A stretch of 11,696 bases of DNA from the NCBI GenBank assembly GCA_937880795.1, contig CALGRQ010000193.1, forward strand, positions 1 to 11,696, in the 5' to 3' direction. Positions 1 through 8,381 of this stretch are shown here, piece after piece. The DNA comes from an uncultured Dyadobacter sp. Its GTDB lineage: Bacteria > Bacteroidota > Bacteroidia > Cytophagales > Spirosomataceae. Below the pieces are notes generated by a model. It was not told the DNA's origin. It was given only the letters and a program-made list of their open reading frames with translations, and searched no databases. How positions within the stretch are numbered: position 1 is the stretch's first letter; the number at the start of each line of letters is the position of its first letter. The position numbers were made by a program, and so were the translations under genes.

Positions 1-70
1 TAAGCAAAACCGATAATTGTACAGGTGGCGTATCGCGTGTAAGTGTATCCAAAAATTGTTCGTAAGTCAT
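1..70 (-). CDS. N-terminal fragment of a small uncharacterised protein, cut by the window edge
   Basis: Reading the minus strand from an ATG at 70 gives an open frame of 23 codons to the edge, beginning MTYEQFLDTLTRDTPP. A purine-rich stretch (TTAGAGA) lies just before the ATG and could serve as ribosome binding site. The start resembles a family of short, uncharacterised Bacteroidota proteins as I remember them, but too little is present to assign a function. It is transcribed away from the amidohydrolase gene at 245, so the 174 bases between them should carry both promoters. Confidence 0.55.
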   Translation of the reverse strand, partial: MTYEQFLDTLTRDTPPVQLSVLL

Positions 71-244
71 TCTCTAATTCTAATATAAGCAAGTCAAATA
101 ATGGATTACAAGTTGCGAAAAAAGCCCAGAACATAAAAATTCCACGGGCCAATTGTATGTTCCGCCGAATGCCCTTCCCTTCCGGTTTTCTTCTCATTTT
201 TCCTTGTATATTGTATGACTGATTGCTAATTAAACCAAAACCAT
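71..244. promoter_or_regulatory. Divergent intergenic region
   Basis: This non-coding stretch separates a minus-strand gene (start at 70) from the plus-strand amidohydrolase gene (start at 245), so it must contain promoters for both. I found no perfect TANNTTTG box. The nearest match for the plus-strand gene is TATATTG at 207-213, which is weak. No Shine-Dalgarno precedes the ATG at 245, which is common in Bacteroidota. No convincing hairpin or repeat is seen. Confidence 0.4.
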
Positions 245-3200
245 ATGCTTAAACAATTATCAACGTTAGTCGCGTTGCTTGGCGTAAGCATGCTATCGCA
301 TGCGCAGGAAACATTCCCCAGAAATGGAGCCTATGACCAACGCAGCGGACGCTACGCCTTCACCAATGCGAACATTGTTGTAGATTCTAAAACTACCATC
401 ACGAACGGGACGCTACTTATCGAAAACGGTTTAATCCGTGAAGTGAGCAAGCAGGTTAAAATTCCCACAGGCACAGTAGTGATCGACTTGAAGGGTAAAT
501 ACATTTATCCATCACTGATTGACCTGGACTCCGACTACGGAATGCCCGAAGTTAAGATAGAGCGCCGGACCGGTGGTCGTCAAACTCCTCAGCTTGAATC
601 CAACAAAAAAGGCGCATACGGCTGGAACCAGGCTATACAGCCAGAAAACGAAGCAGGAAAGCTTTTTACCCCGGACGCTAAAAAAGCCGAAGATTTAAGA
701 AAAATGGGATTCGGTACTGTACTGAGTCACTCGCACGACGGTATCGTAAGAGGTAGTGGAGCACTACTATCGTTAACAGACGAGTCGGCCAATAAAGCCA
801 TTTTGAATGGCAAGGCCTCTTCTCACTTCTCTTTCAGCAAAGGTACATCGGGGCAGACATACCCGTCATCTGCAATGGGGGTAGTAGCCTTACTTCGCCA
901 GCACTACTACGATGCAGACTGGTATGCTAAGGGAGGAAAAAATCAAGAAAAAAATCTATCGCTAGAAGCTTTCAATGAACTTAAAGGCTTGCCATCGTTT
1001 TTTGAAACGAATGACAAATACTCACTCTTACGCGCCGACAAAATTGGAGATGAATTTGGTGTACAATACATCATTCGTGGCGGAGGAGACGAGTACCAAC
1101 GACTGAATGAAATAAAAGCAACAAAAGCGACCCTACTCCTACCGCTTGCCTTTCCCGAAGCATACGACGTTGCCGATCCTTGGGATGCCGATCTGATTAG
1201 TATCTCGCAACTTAAACATTGGGAGTTAGCGCCTAAAAATGCATCAGAGGTAGCCAAAGCAGCCATTCCTTTCGCGCTTACGACTTCCGGATTAAAGAAC
1301 AAAAATGATTTCTGGAAAAATATAAGAACCGCGATCGAATATGGCTTGCCCAAAGAAAAAGCATTGGAAGCCCTCACTACTTTGCCGGCAAGTGTCATCA
1401 AAGCAGACGGTCAGGTAGGAAGTATCAAAGCAGGCTTATTAGCCAACTTCCTGATCACATCCACGGATCTTTTCAGCAAGGATAACGTCATTTATGAAAA
1501 CTGGATACAAGGTAAAAAGTTTGTACTCACTGCAATCAATGCACCTGATCTACGTGGAACATATGCCCTTTCCATCAACAACCAGCCTACCGGCAAACTT
1601 CAAATTACCGGCTCGCCAGAAAAACCTGAGTACAAAGTTATTATACAGGATACCGTAAAGATTACCCCAAAAGCCATCCTGACCAATGAATTGCTTACCC
1701 TAACTTACCAACCAGACAAAAAACGCCAGGAGACCATCAGACTTACTGGATGGCTAACCGGTAATGCATTAAAAGGGGAAGGTATTTTACCAAACGGCAA
1801 TGTGGTACCCTGGACGGCTACTTTCTCCGAAAAGTTTGCAGCAACTTCTCCAAAAGATACGGCTAGCAAAAAAGCCATCGAAACCGGTAAAATTGTATAC
1901 CCATTTGTTGGATTTGGAAATGAAGAACTTCCAAAATCAGAAACTGTTCTCATCAAAAATGCAACGGTATGGACCAACGAAAAAGACGGTATCTTAAAAA
2001 ATACGGATGTACTTATCCAAAACGGCAAAATTGCAAAAGTAGGAAAGTCATTATCCGCTCCATCAGGCTCCAAAACTGTGGATGGAACAGGAAAACATCT
2101 TACTACCGGGATCATTGATGAGCATTCGCACATTGCCCTGTTTGCAGTAAACGAAGGCGGACAAACCAGTTCTGCTGAGGTAAGAATGGCCGATGTCATC
2201 AATCCTGACGATGTAAACATATACCGCCAACTTGCGGGTGGTGTAACCACTTCTCATTTGTTACACGGCTCTGCCAATTCCATTGGTGGCCAAAGCGCTT
2301 TGATCAAATTGAAATGGGGAGGTTCTCAATCCGAAATGCTTATCCCTGAATCGAAAACGATCAAATTTGCCCTTGGGGAAAACGTAAAACAGTCTAACTG
2401 GGGTGATGTGGCACGTGTTCGCTTCCCACAAACCCGAATGGGTGTAGAACAGGTTTTCTACGATCATTTCCTACGCGCCAAAGATTACGCACAAAGCTGG
2501 AAAGCCTATAACGCCAAAAAAGGTGGAGTTGCGCCGCGCCGCGATCTTGAATTAGACGCACTGGCAGAAATTATTGCCAACGAAAGATCCATCACCTGTC
2601 ACTCTTATGTACAATCGGAGATCAACATGCTTATGAGCGTTGCCGATTCATTGAAATTTAAGATTAATACGTTCACCCACATTTTGGAGGGCTATAAACT
2701 GGCTGATAAAATGCAGCAGAGAGGTATTGGTGGATCAACATTTGCCGACTGGTGGGCATATAAAATGGAAGTAAAAGAAGCCATTCCATATAATGCTGCT
2801 TTGATGTACCATCAAGGTGTTACCGTCGCGATTAACTCGGATGATGCCGAAATGGCAAGAAGGCTAAACCAGGAAGCGGCCAAAACCGTAAATTATGGTG
2901 GAGTACCGGAAGAGGAAGCATGGAAAATGGTAACGCTTAATCCTGCCAAATTACTTCATGTGGACGATAAACTTGGAAGTGTAAAAGCTGGTAAAGATGC
3001 TGACCTTGTACTTTGGAACGCCAATCCATTGTCCGTATATGCACGTCCAGAATTTACCATGATCGAAGGAACCGTTTATTTCGATCGTAAGAAGGATGAA
3101 GAAAAACAAAAGACAATGGCTGTTGAGCGTGAAAGACTGATCCAGAAAATGCTTAGTGACAAGGCCGAAGGTAAACCAACCCAAAAACCACAGGGTGCAC

Positions 3201-3265
3201 AACCACGTATGTGGCATTGTGAAGACATCGTAGGTGTTCATGCTGAGCATGCCGAAGAAAACTAG
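245..3265 (+). CDS. Exported double-barrel amidohydrolase (one degenerate and one complete metal site)
   Basis: A 1006-residue secreted or periplasmic protein with two amidohydrolase-superfamily (imidazolonepropionase/dihydroorotase-like) units. Residues 1-20 form a signal peptide ending SHAQ. Unit 1 spans about 36-432. Where the family has HxH after the PGLID strand it has D95 and D97, and it shows TTSG where an Asp ligand is expected, so it probably binds no metal. A beta-rich linker (about 433-530) follows. Unit 2 (about 560-970) keeps H627/H629, H786, H812 and D866, the usual ligand set, and ends with the typical KAGKDADLVLW strand. The C-terminal tail carries H991, C992, H999 and H1002. 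Family members hydrolyse C-N or related bonds; the substrate here cannot be told. It lies 41 bases upstream of a second amidohydrolase gene on the same strand, probably in one operon. The ATG at 245 gives a complete signal peptide, which supports this start. Confidence 0.9.
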   Translation: MLKQLSTLVALLGVSMLSHAQETFPRNGAYDQRSGRYAFTNANIVVDSKTTITNGTLLIENGLIREVSKQVKIPTGTVVIDLKGKYIYPSLIDLDSDYGMPEVKIERRTGGRQTPQLESNKKGAYGWNQAIQPENEAGKLFTPDAKKAEDLRKMGFGTVLSHSHDGIVRGSGALLSLTDESANKAILNGKASSHFSFSKGTSGQTYPSSAMGVVALLRQHYYDADWYAKGGKNQEKNLSLEAFNELKGLPSFFETNDKYSLLRADKIGDEFGVQYIIRGGGDEYQRLNEIKATKATLLLPLAFPEAYDVADPWDADLISISQLKHWELAPKNASEVAKAAIPFALTTSGLKNKNDFWKNIRTAIEYGLPKEKALEALTTLPASVIKADGQVGSIKAGLLANFLITSTDLFSKDNVIYENWIQGKKFVLTAINAPDLRGTYALSINNQPTGKLQITGSPEKPEYKVIIQDTVKITPKAILTNELLTLTYQPDKKRQETIRLTGWLTGNALKGEGILPNGNVVPWTATFSEKFAATSPKDTASKKAIETGKIVYPFVGFGNEELPKSETVLIKNATVWTNEKDGILKNTDVLIQNGKIAKVGKSLSAPSGSKTVDGTGKHLTTGIIDEHSHIALFAVNEGGQTSSAEVRMADVINPDDVNIYRQLAGGVTTSHLLHGSANSIGGQSALIKLKWGGSQSEMLIPESKTIKFALGENVKQSNWGDVARVRFPQTRMGVEQVFYDHFLRAKDYAQSWKAYNAKKGGVAPRRDLELDALAEIIANERSITCHSYVQSEINMLMSVADSLKFKINTFTHILEGYKLADKMQQRGIGGSTFADWWAYKMEVKEAIPYNAALMYHQGVTVAINSDDAEMARRLNQEAAKTVNYGGVPEEEAWKMVTLNPAKLLHVDDKLGSVKAGKDADLVLWNANPLSVYARPEFTMIEGTVYFDRKKDEEKQKTMAVERERLIQKMLSDKAEGKPTQKPQGAQPRMWHCEDIVGVHAEHAEEN

Positions 3266-3306
3266 TAAGCTCTTCGAGGATTGTCTTACCGTAAATCTTA
3301 TATAAA

Positions 3307-4629
3307 ATGAAACTAGAAAAATTCAACATATTAAACCGGGCTGCATTGGCAGTGCTTATGGCATTTGCAGTGCAACAGACGCATGCGCAAAACGTGGCGC
3401 CCGCGCTACCCCAAACAAAGCCTATTGTACTCACTGGTGCAACCATTCATACGGGCAGTGGGCAGGTTATTGAAAACGGTGTTATAGCATTTGACAAAGG
3501 CATCATCACACAAGTGGGACCTGCCGGGTCTGGAAACACTACCGGCGCAGAAGTGATCGATGTAAAAGGAAAACATATTTTCCCTGGCCTTATATCATTA
3601 AATACCACTGTTGGGATCCAGGAAATTGCTTCTGTTCGTGCAACACTCGATTTTAGCGAGGTTGGTGAGGTAAATCCGCACATCCGCTCACTCATCGCCT
3701 ACAATACCGATTCGGAGGTAATACCTACACTGAGAGGAAACGGCGTGCTGCTTTCACAAGCTGTACCTCAGGGAGGCATTGTTTCAGGCTCCTCTTCCGT
3801 ATTTTATACAGATGGCTGGAACTGGGAAGATGCGGTTTTGAAAAAAGACGATGGTATATGGCTTAACTGGCCAGCTTTTTTGGCAAGAAGCTTCAACTTT
3901 GAAGACTTCTCGGTAACGATGAAACGCAACGAAAATCGCCAGGAAGTAATGGATAAGTTTAAGTCGGTGTTTGCCGACGCAAAAGCTTATGCTGATGTTG
4001 CCAACCCTTCTCCGGTTAACTTGCGCTTAGCTGCCATGAAACCTTTATTCGAGGGCACCACGAACCTATACATTCGTGCGGAATATGCAAAGGACATCGT
4101 GGAAGCGGTTAAATTCGCCAAAGAAGCAGGTGTAAAGAAGGTAGTCATCGTTGGTGGAGACGAATCCTATAAAGTCGCTTCTTTCTTGAAAGAAAACCAG
4201 GTTCCGGTGGTATTGAACCCAACGCACCGCTTACCAAACCGTGTTGATGAAAACGTATTCCAACCGTATGAACTACCAGCTCTGCTGCACAAAGCAGGTG
4301 TAAAGGTGGCCATTACCTATTCGGAAGAATGGTGGAGAACTCGTAACCTGGCATTCCTTGCGGGCACGTCGTCGGGTTACGGAAATATAACTCCGGAAGA
4401 AGCGCTTCAATTCATCACCCGCAATGCGGCTGAAATTATTGGCGCCGACAAGCAAATTGGAACTCTGGAAAAAGGGAAACATGCATCATTCCTGGTTTCA
4501 GAAGGTGATATTCTGGATATGCGCGGAAATGACGTAACCATGGTTTTCATCAAAGGTGGCAAGGTAAATCTTGACGATAAACAAAAACGCCTTTACGAAA
4601 AGTATAAAACTAAATACAGTAAAAATTAA
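3307..4629 (+). CDS. Exported single-barrel amidohydrolase-like protein lacking the metal-binding histidines
   Basis: A 440-residue protein with an N-terminal signal peptide (hydrophobic stretch about 12-25, ending THAQ) and one amidohydrolase-superfamily fold. The flanking beta-sandwich strands are clear: IVLTGATIHTGSG near the start and IGTLEKGKHASFLV near the end. In the HxH position it has N99 and T101 (context PGLISLNTT), and the late Asp position reads ITYSEEW, so the canonical metal site looks lost. Its overall pattern matches the degenerate first unit of the upstream protein rather than the active second unit. With only 41 bases between the genes and no terminator in the gap, the two are probably co-transcribed. 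It may be a pseudoenzyme partner of the upstream hydrolase, or it may use a different active site. Annotation pipelines would call it amidohydrolase; the activity is doubtful. Confidence 0.85.
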   Translation: MKLEKFNILNRAALAVLMAFAVQQTHAQNVAPALPQTKPIVLTGATIHTGSGQVIENGVIAFDKGIITQVGPAGSGNTTGAEVIDVKGKHIFPGLISLNTTVGIQEIASVRATLDFSEVGEVNPHIRSLIAYNTDSEVIPTLRGNGVLLSQAVPQGGIVSGSSSVFYTDGWNWEDAVLKKDDGIWLNWPAFLARSFNFEDFSVTMKRNENRQEVMDKFKSVFADAKAYADVANPSPVNLRLAAMKPLFEGTTNLYIRAEYAKDIVEAVKFAKEAGVKKVVIVGGDESYKVASFLKENQVPVVLNPTHRLPNRVDENVFQPYELPALLHKAGVKVAITYSEEWWRTRNLAFLAGTSSGYGNITPEEALQFITRNAAEIIGADKQIGTLEKGKHASFLVSEGDILDMRGNDVTMVFIKGGKVNLDDKQKRLYEKYKTKYSKN

Positions 4630-4648
4630 CCATCTGCTGCTGTATGAG

Positions 4649-4687
4649 AAAAGGGGCTATCGGAAAATTTTCCGATGGCCCCTTTTT
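4649..4687. terminator. Bidirectional rho-independent terminator
   Basis: A 19-base left arm (4649-4667) and a 19-base right arm (4668-4686) pair completely except for one T-G wobble (4658/4677), with a GC-rich middle (GGGGC/GCCCC). The arms begin with A4 and end in T5, so a T-tract follows the stem on either strand. The hairpin lies 20 bases after the amidohydrolase stop and 31 bases beyond the stop of the convergent S1-domain gene, so it probably ends transcription from both sides. Confidence 0.9.
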
Positions 4688-4717
4688 AGTGATATATACA
4701 GAAATTAATGTAATCAC

Positions 4718-5548
4718 TTAAAGCAGATAAATTCCTTCATCAGCAATTCTGATAATCCCCTGCTTATATAGGCCTCCAATCGCCTTTTTAAATACTTTTT
4801 TACTGATTTGCAGTCGTTTATAAATATCCTCAGGAGAGCTTCCATCCGACAAATTCATAAAACCTTTGTCATTTTTCAATTCTTGTAAAATGCGTTGAGC
4901 ACTCGGTTCAATATGCTCACCACCTACTTTTTGTAAAGTAATATCCAGCTTATTCTCAGGTCTTATTTTCTTGATATATCCCTTCAATGAGTCTCCCGGA
5001 TTTAAATCGCGGAACACTTCGTTATGATATATAAGTCCTTTATGATACTGATTAACGATGGCATTGTAGCCCAAATCTGTTTTCTGCCAAACCAATAAAT
5101 CCACCTCGTCTCCCTCTGCAACCGTCAAACGCTCGTTTTCCAGGAAACGATCAATTTTGGTAGAAGCTATCAGTCGTGAAGATTTATGATCTAGGTATAG
5201 GAATACCACGTGCCACTCCCCAATTTCCATGGGTACACTTTGTTCTCTAAATGGAACAAAAAGGTCCTTAATAAGTCCCCAATCCATAAAAGCACCATGC
5301 TCAGAGACATCCTTCACCTGTAAAGTAGCAAATTCATTTCTGACAATTTCCGGGGTTTCCGTTGTAGCAACGGGTCTATCCTCTGAATCCAGATAGACAA
5401 ACCCCCGAATGGTATCGCCAATTTGCATCTCGTCGGTGAGATATTGGTTGGGCAAAAGTACCTCTTCTCCCTCTACCTCGCTCAAAAACATGCCGACGCT
5501 GGTTAACCTTTCAATGGTCAGGTTATTATATTTTCCTATAAAAAGCAT
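4718..5548 (-). CDS. cvfB: CvfB-like S1-domain RNA-binding protein
   Basis: A 276-residue cytoplasmic protein with no signal peptide or membrane segment. It has the layout of the CvfB/YitL family: successive S1-like OB-fold domains (about 1-60, 65-130 and 145-208) and a C-terminal winged helix (about 212-276). S1-type signatures are visible in DVSEHGAFMDWGL and KGLIYHNEV, and the winged helix in ISKKVFKKAIGGLYKQG. The family binds RNA or single-stranded nucleic acid; in staphylococci CvfB affects virulence gene expression, but the role in Bacteroidota is not established. Length is close to that of known members. The ATG at 5548 is supported by an AGAGGA ribosome binding site seven bases upstream and a -7 promoter box. 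It stands alone between the efflux operon and the convergent terminator. The symbol is given at family level only. Confidence 0.85.
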   Translation of the reverse strand: MLFIGKYNNLTIERLTSVGMFLSEVEGEEVLLPNQYLTDEMQIGDTIRGFVYLDSEDRPVATTETPEIVRNEFATLQVKDVSEHGAFMDWGLIKDLFVPFREQSVPMEIGEWHVVFLYLDHKSSRLIASTKIDRFLENERLTVAEGDEVDLLVWQKTDLGYNAIVNQYHKGLIYHNEVFRDLNPGDSLKGYIKKIRPENKLDITLQKVGGEHIEPSAQRILQELKNDKGFMNLSDGSSPEDIYKRLQISKKVFKKAIGGLYKQGIIRIADEGIYLL

Positions 5549-5554
5549 TACTGT

Positions 5555-5560
5555 TCCTCT
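5555..5560 (-). promoter_or_regulatory. Ribosome binding site of the S1-domain gene
   Basis: The minus strand reads AGAGGA, followed by six bases and then the ATG at 5548. It is the clearest Shine-Dalgarno in the window; the other genes here have weak or no such motif. It fixes the start of the S1-domain gene. Confidence 0.7.
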
Positions 5561-5571
5561 ATGTTAAGTCG

Positions 5572-5579
5572 CAAAGGTA
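5572..5579 (-). promoter_or_regulatory. Bacteroidota-type -7 promoter box of the S1-domain gene
   Basis: The minus strand reads TACCTTTG, a perfect match to the TANNTTTG -7 element of Bacteroidota primary sigma factors. It lies 23 bases before the ATG at 5548, giving a short leader containing the ribosome binding site. The expected -33 TTG about 19 bases further upstream is not well matched. It suggests that this gene is transcribed separately from the efflux operon. Confidence 0.6.
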
Positions 5580-5598
5580 GTGGATTCACAGATAGAAT

Positions 5599-5640
5599 CA
5601 TTACGTGAATGTAATGTCGTCGACATAGAGCATAACGTTA
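5599..5640. repeat. Cluster of short inverted repeats between tolC-type gene and S1-domain gene
   Basis: Three dyads lie side by side: CATTAC/GTAATG arms at 5599-5604 and 5611-5616 with a six-base spacer; ATGTCG/CGACAT at 5614-5626 around one central base; and the perfect 8-mer TAACGTTA at 5633-5640, which includes the stop codon of the channel gene. There is no T-tract, so a standard terminator for the efflux operon is not evident. The position just upstream of the -7 box of the S1-domain gene would also suit an operator. Confidence 0.45.
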
Positions 5641-6969
5641 CTCTAACGTATTGCTTAACCTTTTCAACTCAATTTCCGCAGTTTTAGCTGCATAGTTGAT
5701 GTTGATCATACGGAAACCTGCATCCTCAAAACTTTTTTGCGCCTCCCGCAAATCCACAATCGTTGCCTGAATTAACTTAAAACGTTGCATGGTCAGGTTC
5801 AGTAATTGTTTACTCAAATCATAATTTTGCTTCTGGATATCTAGTTGCTGCAAAGAACTTTTGTACGTTTGATACATCCTTACGGCATTTGCTTCATAAT
5901 CGCGAACCATGATATCCTTTTGAATCTTGGCGCTCGTGGTATTAATTTCAGCAACTTTTTGCTGACGTTTAAAAACACCGCCATTGTATATAGGCACAGC
6001 CACCGAAATCCCCGCATTCGGTCCACTCGATTGATTCAGCAAAGTTAAACCTGCCCCGCTCTGGTTTCTGGAATAGTTAAAAGCCGTGTTGAGGCGCACT
6101 GTGGGATAGCGCAACGCAGCTGTTTCTTTCACAATAAGCTGATTGATCCGAATCTGGTGATCAGCCGCTTTAACATCGGCATTCACAGCAAGCCGATCCA
6201 ACACCGTGTTCATCTGCACATTCTGATCCACTGTGATGGTATCCCTTATGGCTAATTCCGATTTTGTATCAAGTGTCAACAAACGTAACAACTCTGTTTT
6301 GGCAATCTGCGCCACCATTTGCTGATCTTGCAAGGATTGAAGAAGCGTATTTAAATCTATTTGCGCCTGAAAAATATCAGCATTATTAGCCATCCCGGCT
6401 TGCTGCCTAACTTTTAATATATCTAACCGCTGTTGAGATGCTGCAATAGAGGTATTTAAAGTACTCAGATAACTTTGTTGACGCACCACATCGTAATAGC
6501 TTGTCATCACGGCGGCAATGGTATTCTGGATTTGCGCATTCAACAGTTCGCTACTTTGCGTTTGAAGTTCCGCAAGCCTCTTTTTGGTGGAAACAACGCG
6601 GTTACCGTTGTATAGCAAAATGCCGGCCGAAAGACCTGCTTGTGTGTTATTTCCTTCTGCTCCTTTTCGGCTAATTTCTACACCCGTATTCAGTTTTTGG
6701 TTTACGTTAGAAATTTGCTCTGTATTGGCTAAGGTGGCAGAAACTACCGGTAAACCACCGGCCACACCATAGTGATTAAGAAGCGTACGTGCCGAAACTT
6801 CATTTTTAGCAATCTGGATCTCATAGCTGTTTTTCAAAGCAGTAGCAATGGCTTCATCCAAGGTAATGCGTAAGCTATCTGTGGCTCCCTGACCAAAGGC
6901 TTGTGCAGTTACAAATGCCAAAATGGTCGCTGTTCGGGATATATGATTCGTAATTTTGAGTGGGTTCAT
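5638..6969 (-). CDS. TolC-family outer-membrane efflux channel
   Basis: A 443-residue outer-membrane factor, the exit duct of the tripartite RND pump encoded just upstream. The N-terminus is a signal peptide (MNPLKITNH, then a hydrophobic stretch ending TAQAFGQ). The mature part starts with the typical SLRITLDEAIATALKNSYEIQIAKNEV helix region and contains two similar halves rich in Gln, Ala and Leu that form long helices (about 150-250 and 340-440), each separated by beta-strand segments such as NTQAGLSAGILLYNG and PNAGISVAVPIYNGG; the YNG(N/G) signature occurs in both. I chose the ATG at 6969 because it starts directly at the signal peptide. An in-frame GTG at 7023 would add 18 residues without a ribosome binding site. 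It follows the pump gene by 56 bases on the same strand and is the last gene of the operon. Confidence 0.9.
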   Translation of the reverse strand: MNPLKITNHISRTATILAFVTAQAFGQGATDSLRITLDEAIATALKNSYEIQIAKNEVSARTLLNHYGVAGGLPVVSATLANTEQISNVNQKLNTGVEISRKGAEGNNTQAGLSAGILLYNGNRVVSTKKRLAELQTQSSELLNAQIQNTIAAVMTSYYDVVRQQSYLSTLNTSIAASQQRLDILKVRQQAGMANNADIFQAQIDLNTLLQSLQDQQMVAQIAKTELLRLLTLDTKSELAIRDTITVDQNVQMNTVLDRLAVNADVKAADHQIRINQLIVKETAALRYPTVRLNTAFNYSRNQSGAGLTLLNQSSGPNAGISVAVPIYNGGVFKRQQKVAEINTTSAKIQKDIMVRDYEANAVRMYQTYKSSLQQLDIQKQNYDLSKQLLNLTMQRFKLIQATIVDLREAQKSFEDAGFRMININYAAKTAEIELKRLSNTLE

Positions 6970-7025
6970 GAAAAACCAATAATTGAGATATTTAAAAGAT
7001 TCCTGAAAGAATAGGTCGGCCACGA

Positions 7026-8381
7026 TTACATGACCGCCATTTCTTCAACCATTTTTTGTTCTTCTGATTTCTTATTCAATTTTGGTGAAATGAACGTGTA
7101 AACAGCTGGAATCACAAACAAGGTTAGTATCAAAGAGAAGGTTAGTCCTCCTACAATTACCACCCCAAGCGGCACCCGGCTCGTTGCAGCTGCCCCCAAA
7201 CTCAAGGCAATAGGCAACGCCCCAAATGCAGTGGCAAGACTTGTCATCAAAATAGGACGAAGGCGTTGCGTTGCCGATTCTACCACGGCCTCCATACGGG
7301 ATAATCCTTCGTGCTCTCGTTTCTGGTTCGCAAACTCCACGATAAGGATACCATTTTTGGTCACAAGCCCTATGAGCATGATCATCCCGATTTGAGAGAA
7401 GATATTAATCGTAAGATCGAACATATATAGGCTGAGCAATGCCCCAGCCAAAGCCAGAGGTACCGTAATCATGATGATGAAGGGATCGGTAAAGCTTTCG
7501 AACTGACCAGCCAACACCAAGTATACAAGCAATAAAGCAAGACCAAAAGCAAAACTGGTGTTCGACGAACTCTCCTGGTAATCCCTGGACGGGCCGCTCA
7601 ACGAGGTTTGGAAGGTTTCATCCAGCAACCGGCTGGCAATAGCCTGCATAGCAAGTACACCATCACCCACTGTTTTCCCTTCAACAAGGGACGCAGAAAT
7701 AGTAGCACTCTTATATCTGTTGTAATGATACAGCGTTGGTGGACCACTTTCTTCTGCCATGTTCACGACGGCAGAAAGAGGAATGTTTTCTCCCCGATTA
7801 TTACGCACATAGAGTTTGGAAATATCTGCTGGCTTGCTTCTTTCACCCCGCTCAACTTGGCCAATTACCTGATACTGCTGACCATTCATAATGAAATACG
7901 CGAGGCGCCTTCCACTGAATGCAGCCTGAATCGTGCCTGCTATATCGGTGGTTGACAAACCTAAATCCTTTGCTTTTAAACGATCAATCGTTAATCGAAT
8001 CTCCGGCTTATTGAACTTTAAATTGGCATCCACATTTTGAAACGTAGGGTCCTTACGAGCCTCTTCCAAAAACTTAGGCAATACCTCCGCAATTTTATCA
8101 AAATCAAGATTTTGCAATACAAACTGAACCGGCAGCGCGCCTCTCGATCCTATACCTACGGCGATGGTTTGTTCTTGAGTTGCAAAAATTCGAGCGTCAT
8201 TAAACTGAGGTAATTTTTTGTTAATAGCCATAGCAATTTCGTTTTGGCTACGGATACGCTCACCCGCTGGTACGAGACCTACCCTACCCATACCACTATT
8301 AACGCCTGTTCCACTCATTCCCGGTGTTGACGAAAAAGTAAAAGCTTTTTCCGGTATCGAATCGTTCAGGTAATCAACCAC
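7026..8381 (-). CDS. RND permease, C-terminal part (second porter loop and TM8-TM12)
   Basis: A 451-codon frame whose first possible start is a GTG at 8381, overlapping the end of the front part by 16 bases. Residues 1 to about 270 are the second periplasmic porter loop, and TM8-TM12 follow. The relay lysine is present as K342 in GLVTKNGILIVEF, and the family's PILMTSLATAFGALPIALS signature lies further on. There is no ribosome binding site for the GTG, and the product would start in the periplasmic loop without a signal or membrane segment, so independent correct insertion is unlikely. I treat it as the displaced back half of one gene. Its TAA stop at 7026 is close to the channel gene. Confidence 0.85.
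   Translation of the reverse strand: MVDYLNDSIPEKAFTFSSTPGMSGTGVNSGMGRVGLVPAGERIRSQNEIAMAINKKLPQFNDARIFATQEQTIAVGIGSRGALPVQFVLQNLDFDKIAEVLPKFLEEARKDPTFQNVDANLKFNKPEIRLTIDRLKAKDLGLSTTDIAGTIQAAFSGRRLAYFIMNGQQYQVIGQVERGERSKPADISKLYVRNNRGENIPLSAVVNMAEESGPPTLYHYNRYKSATISASLVEGKTVGDGVLAMQAIASRLLDETFQTSLSGPSRDYQESSSNTSFAFGLALLLVYLVLAGQFESFTDPFIIMITVPLALAGALLSLYMFDLTINIFSQIGMIMLIGLVTKNGILIVEFANQKREHEGLSRMEAVVESATQRLRPILMTSLATAFGALPIALSLGAAATSRVPLGVVIVGGLTFSLILTLFVIPAVYTFISPKLNKKSEEQKMVEEMAVM

Noticed and set aside
943..2467. Open frames of 60-180 codons antisense to the large amidohydrolase gene
   Set aside because: They are opposite a well-supported gene, have no family-like composition or motifs, and look like shadows of its codon pattern.
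6970..7023. Longer start (GTG at 7023) for the TolC-type channel
   Set aside because: The extra 18 residues precede a complete signal peptide starting at the ATG at 6969, and no ribosome binding site supports the GTG.
8366..8381. Programmed -1 frameshift joining the two RND parts
   Set aside because: No X XXY YYZ slippery heptamer or homopolymer run is seen in the short window where a shift could occur, and RND pumps are not known to use one.
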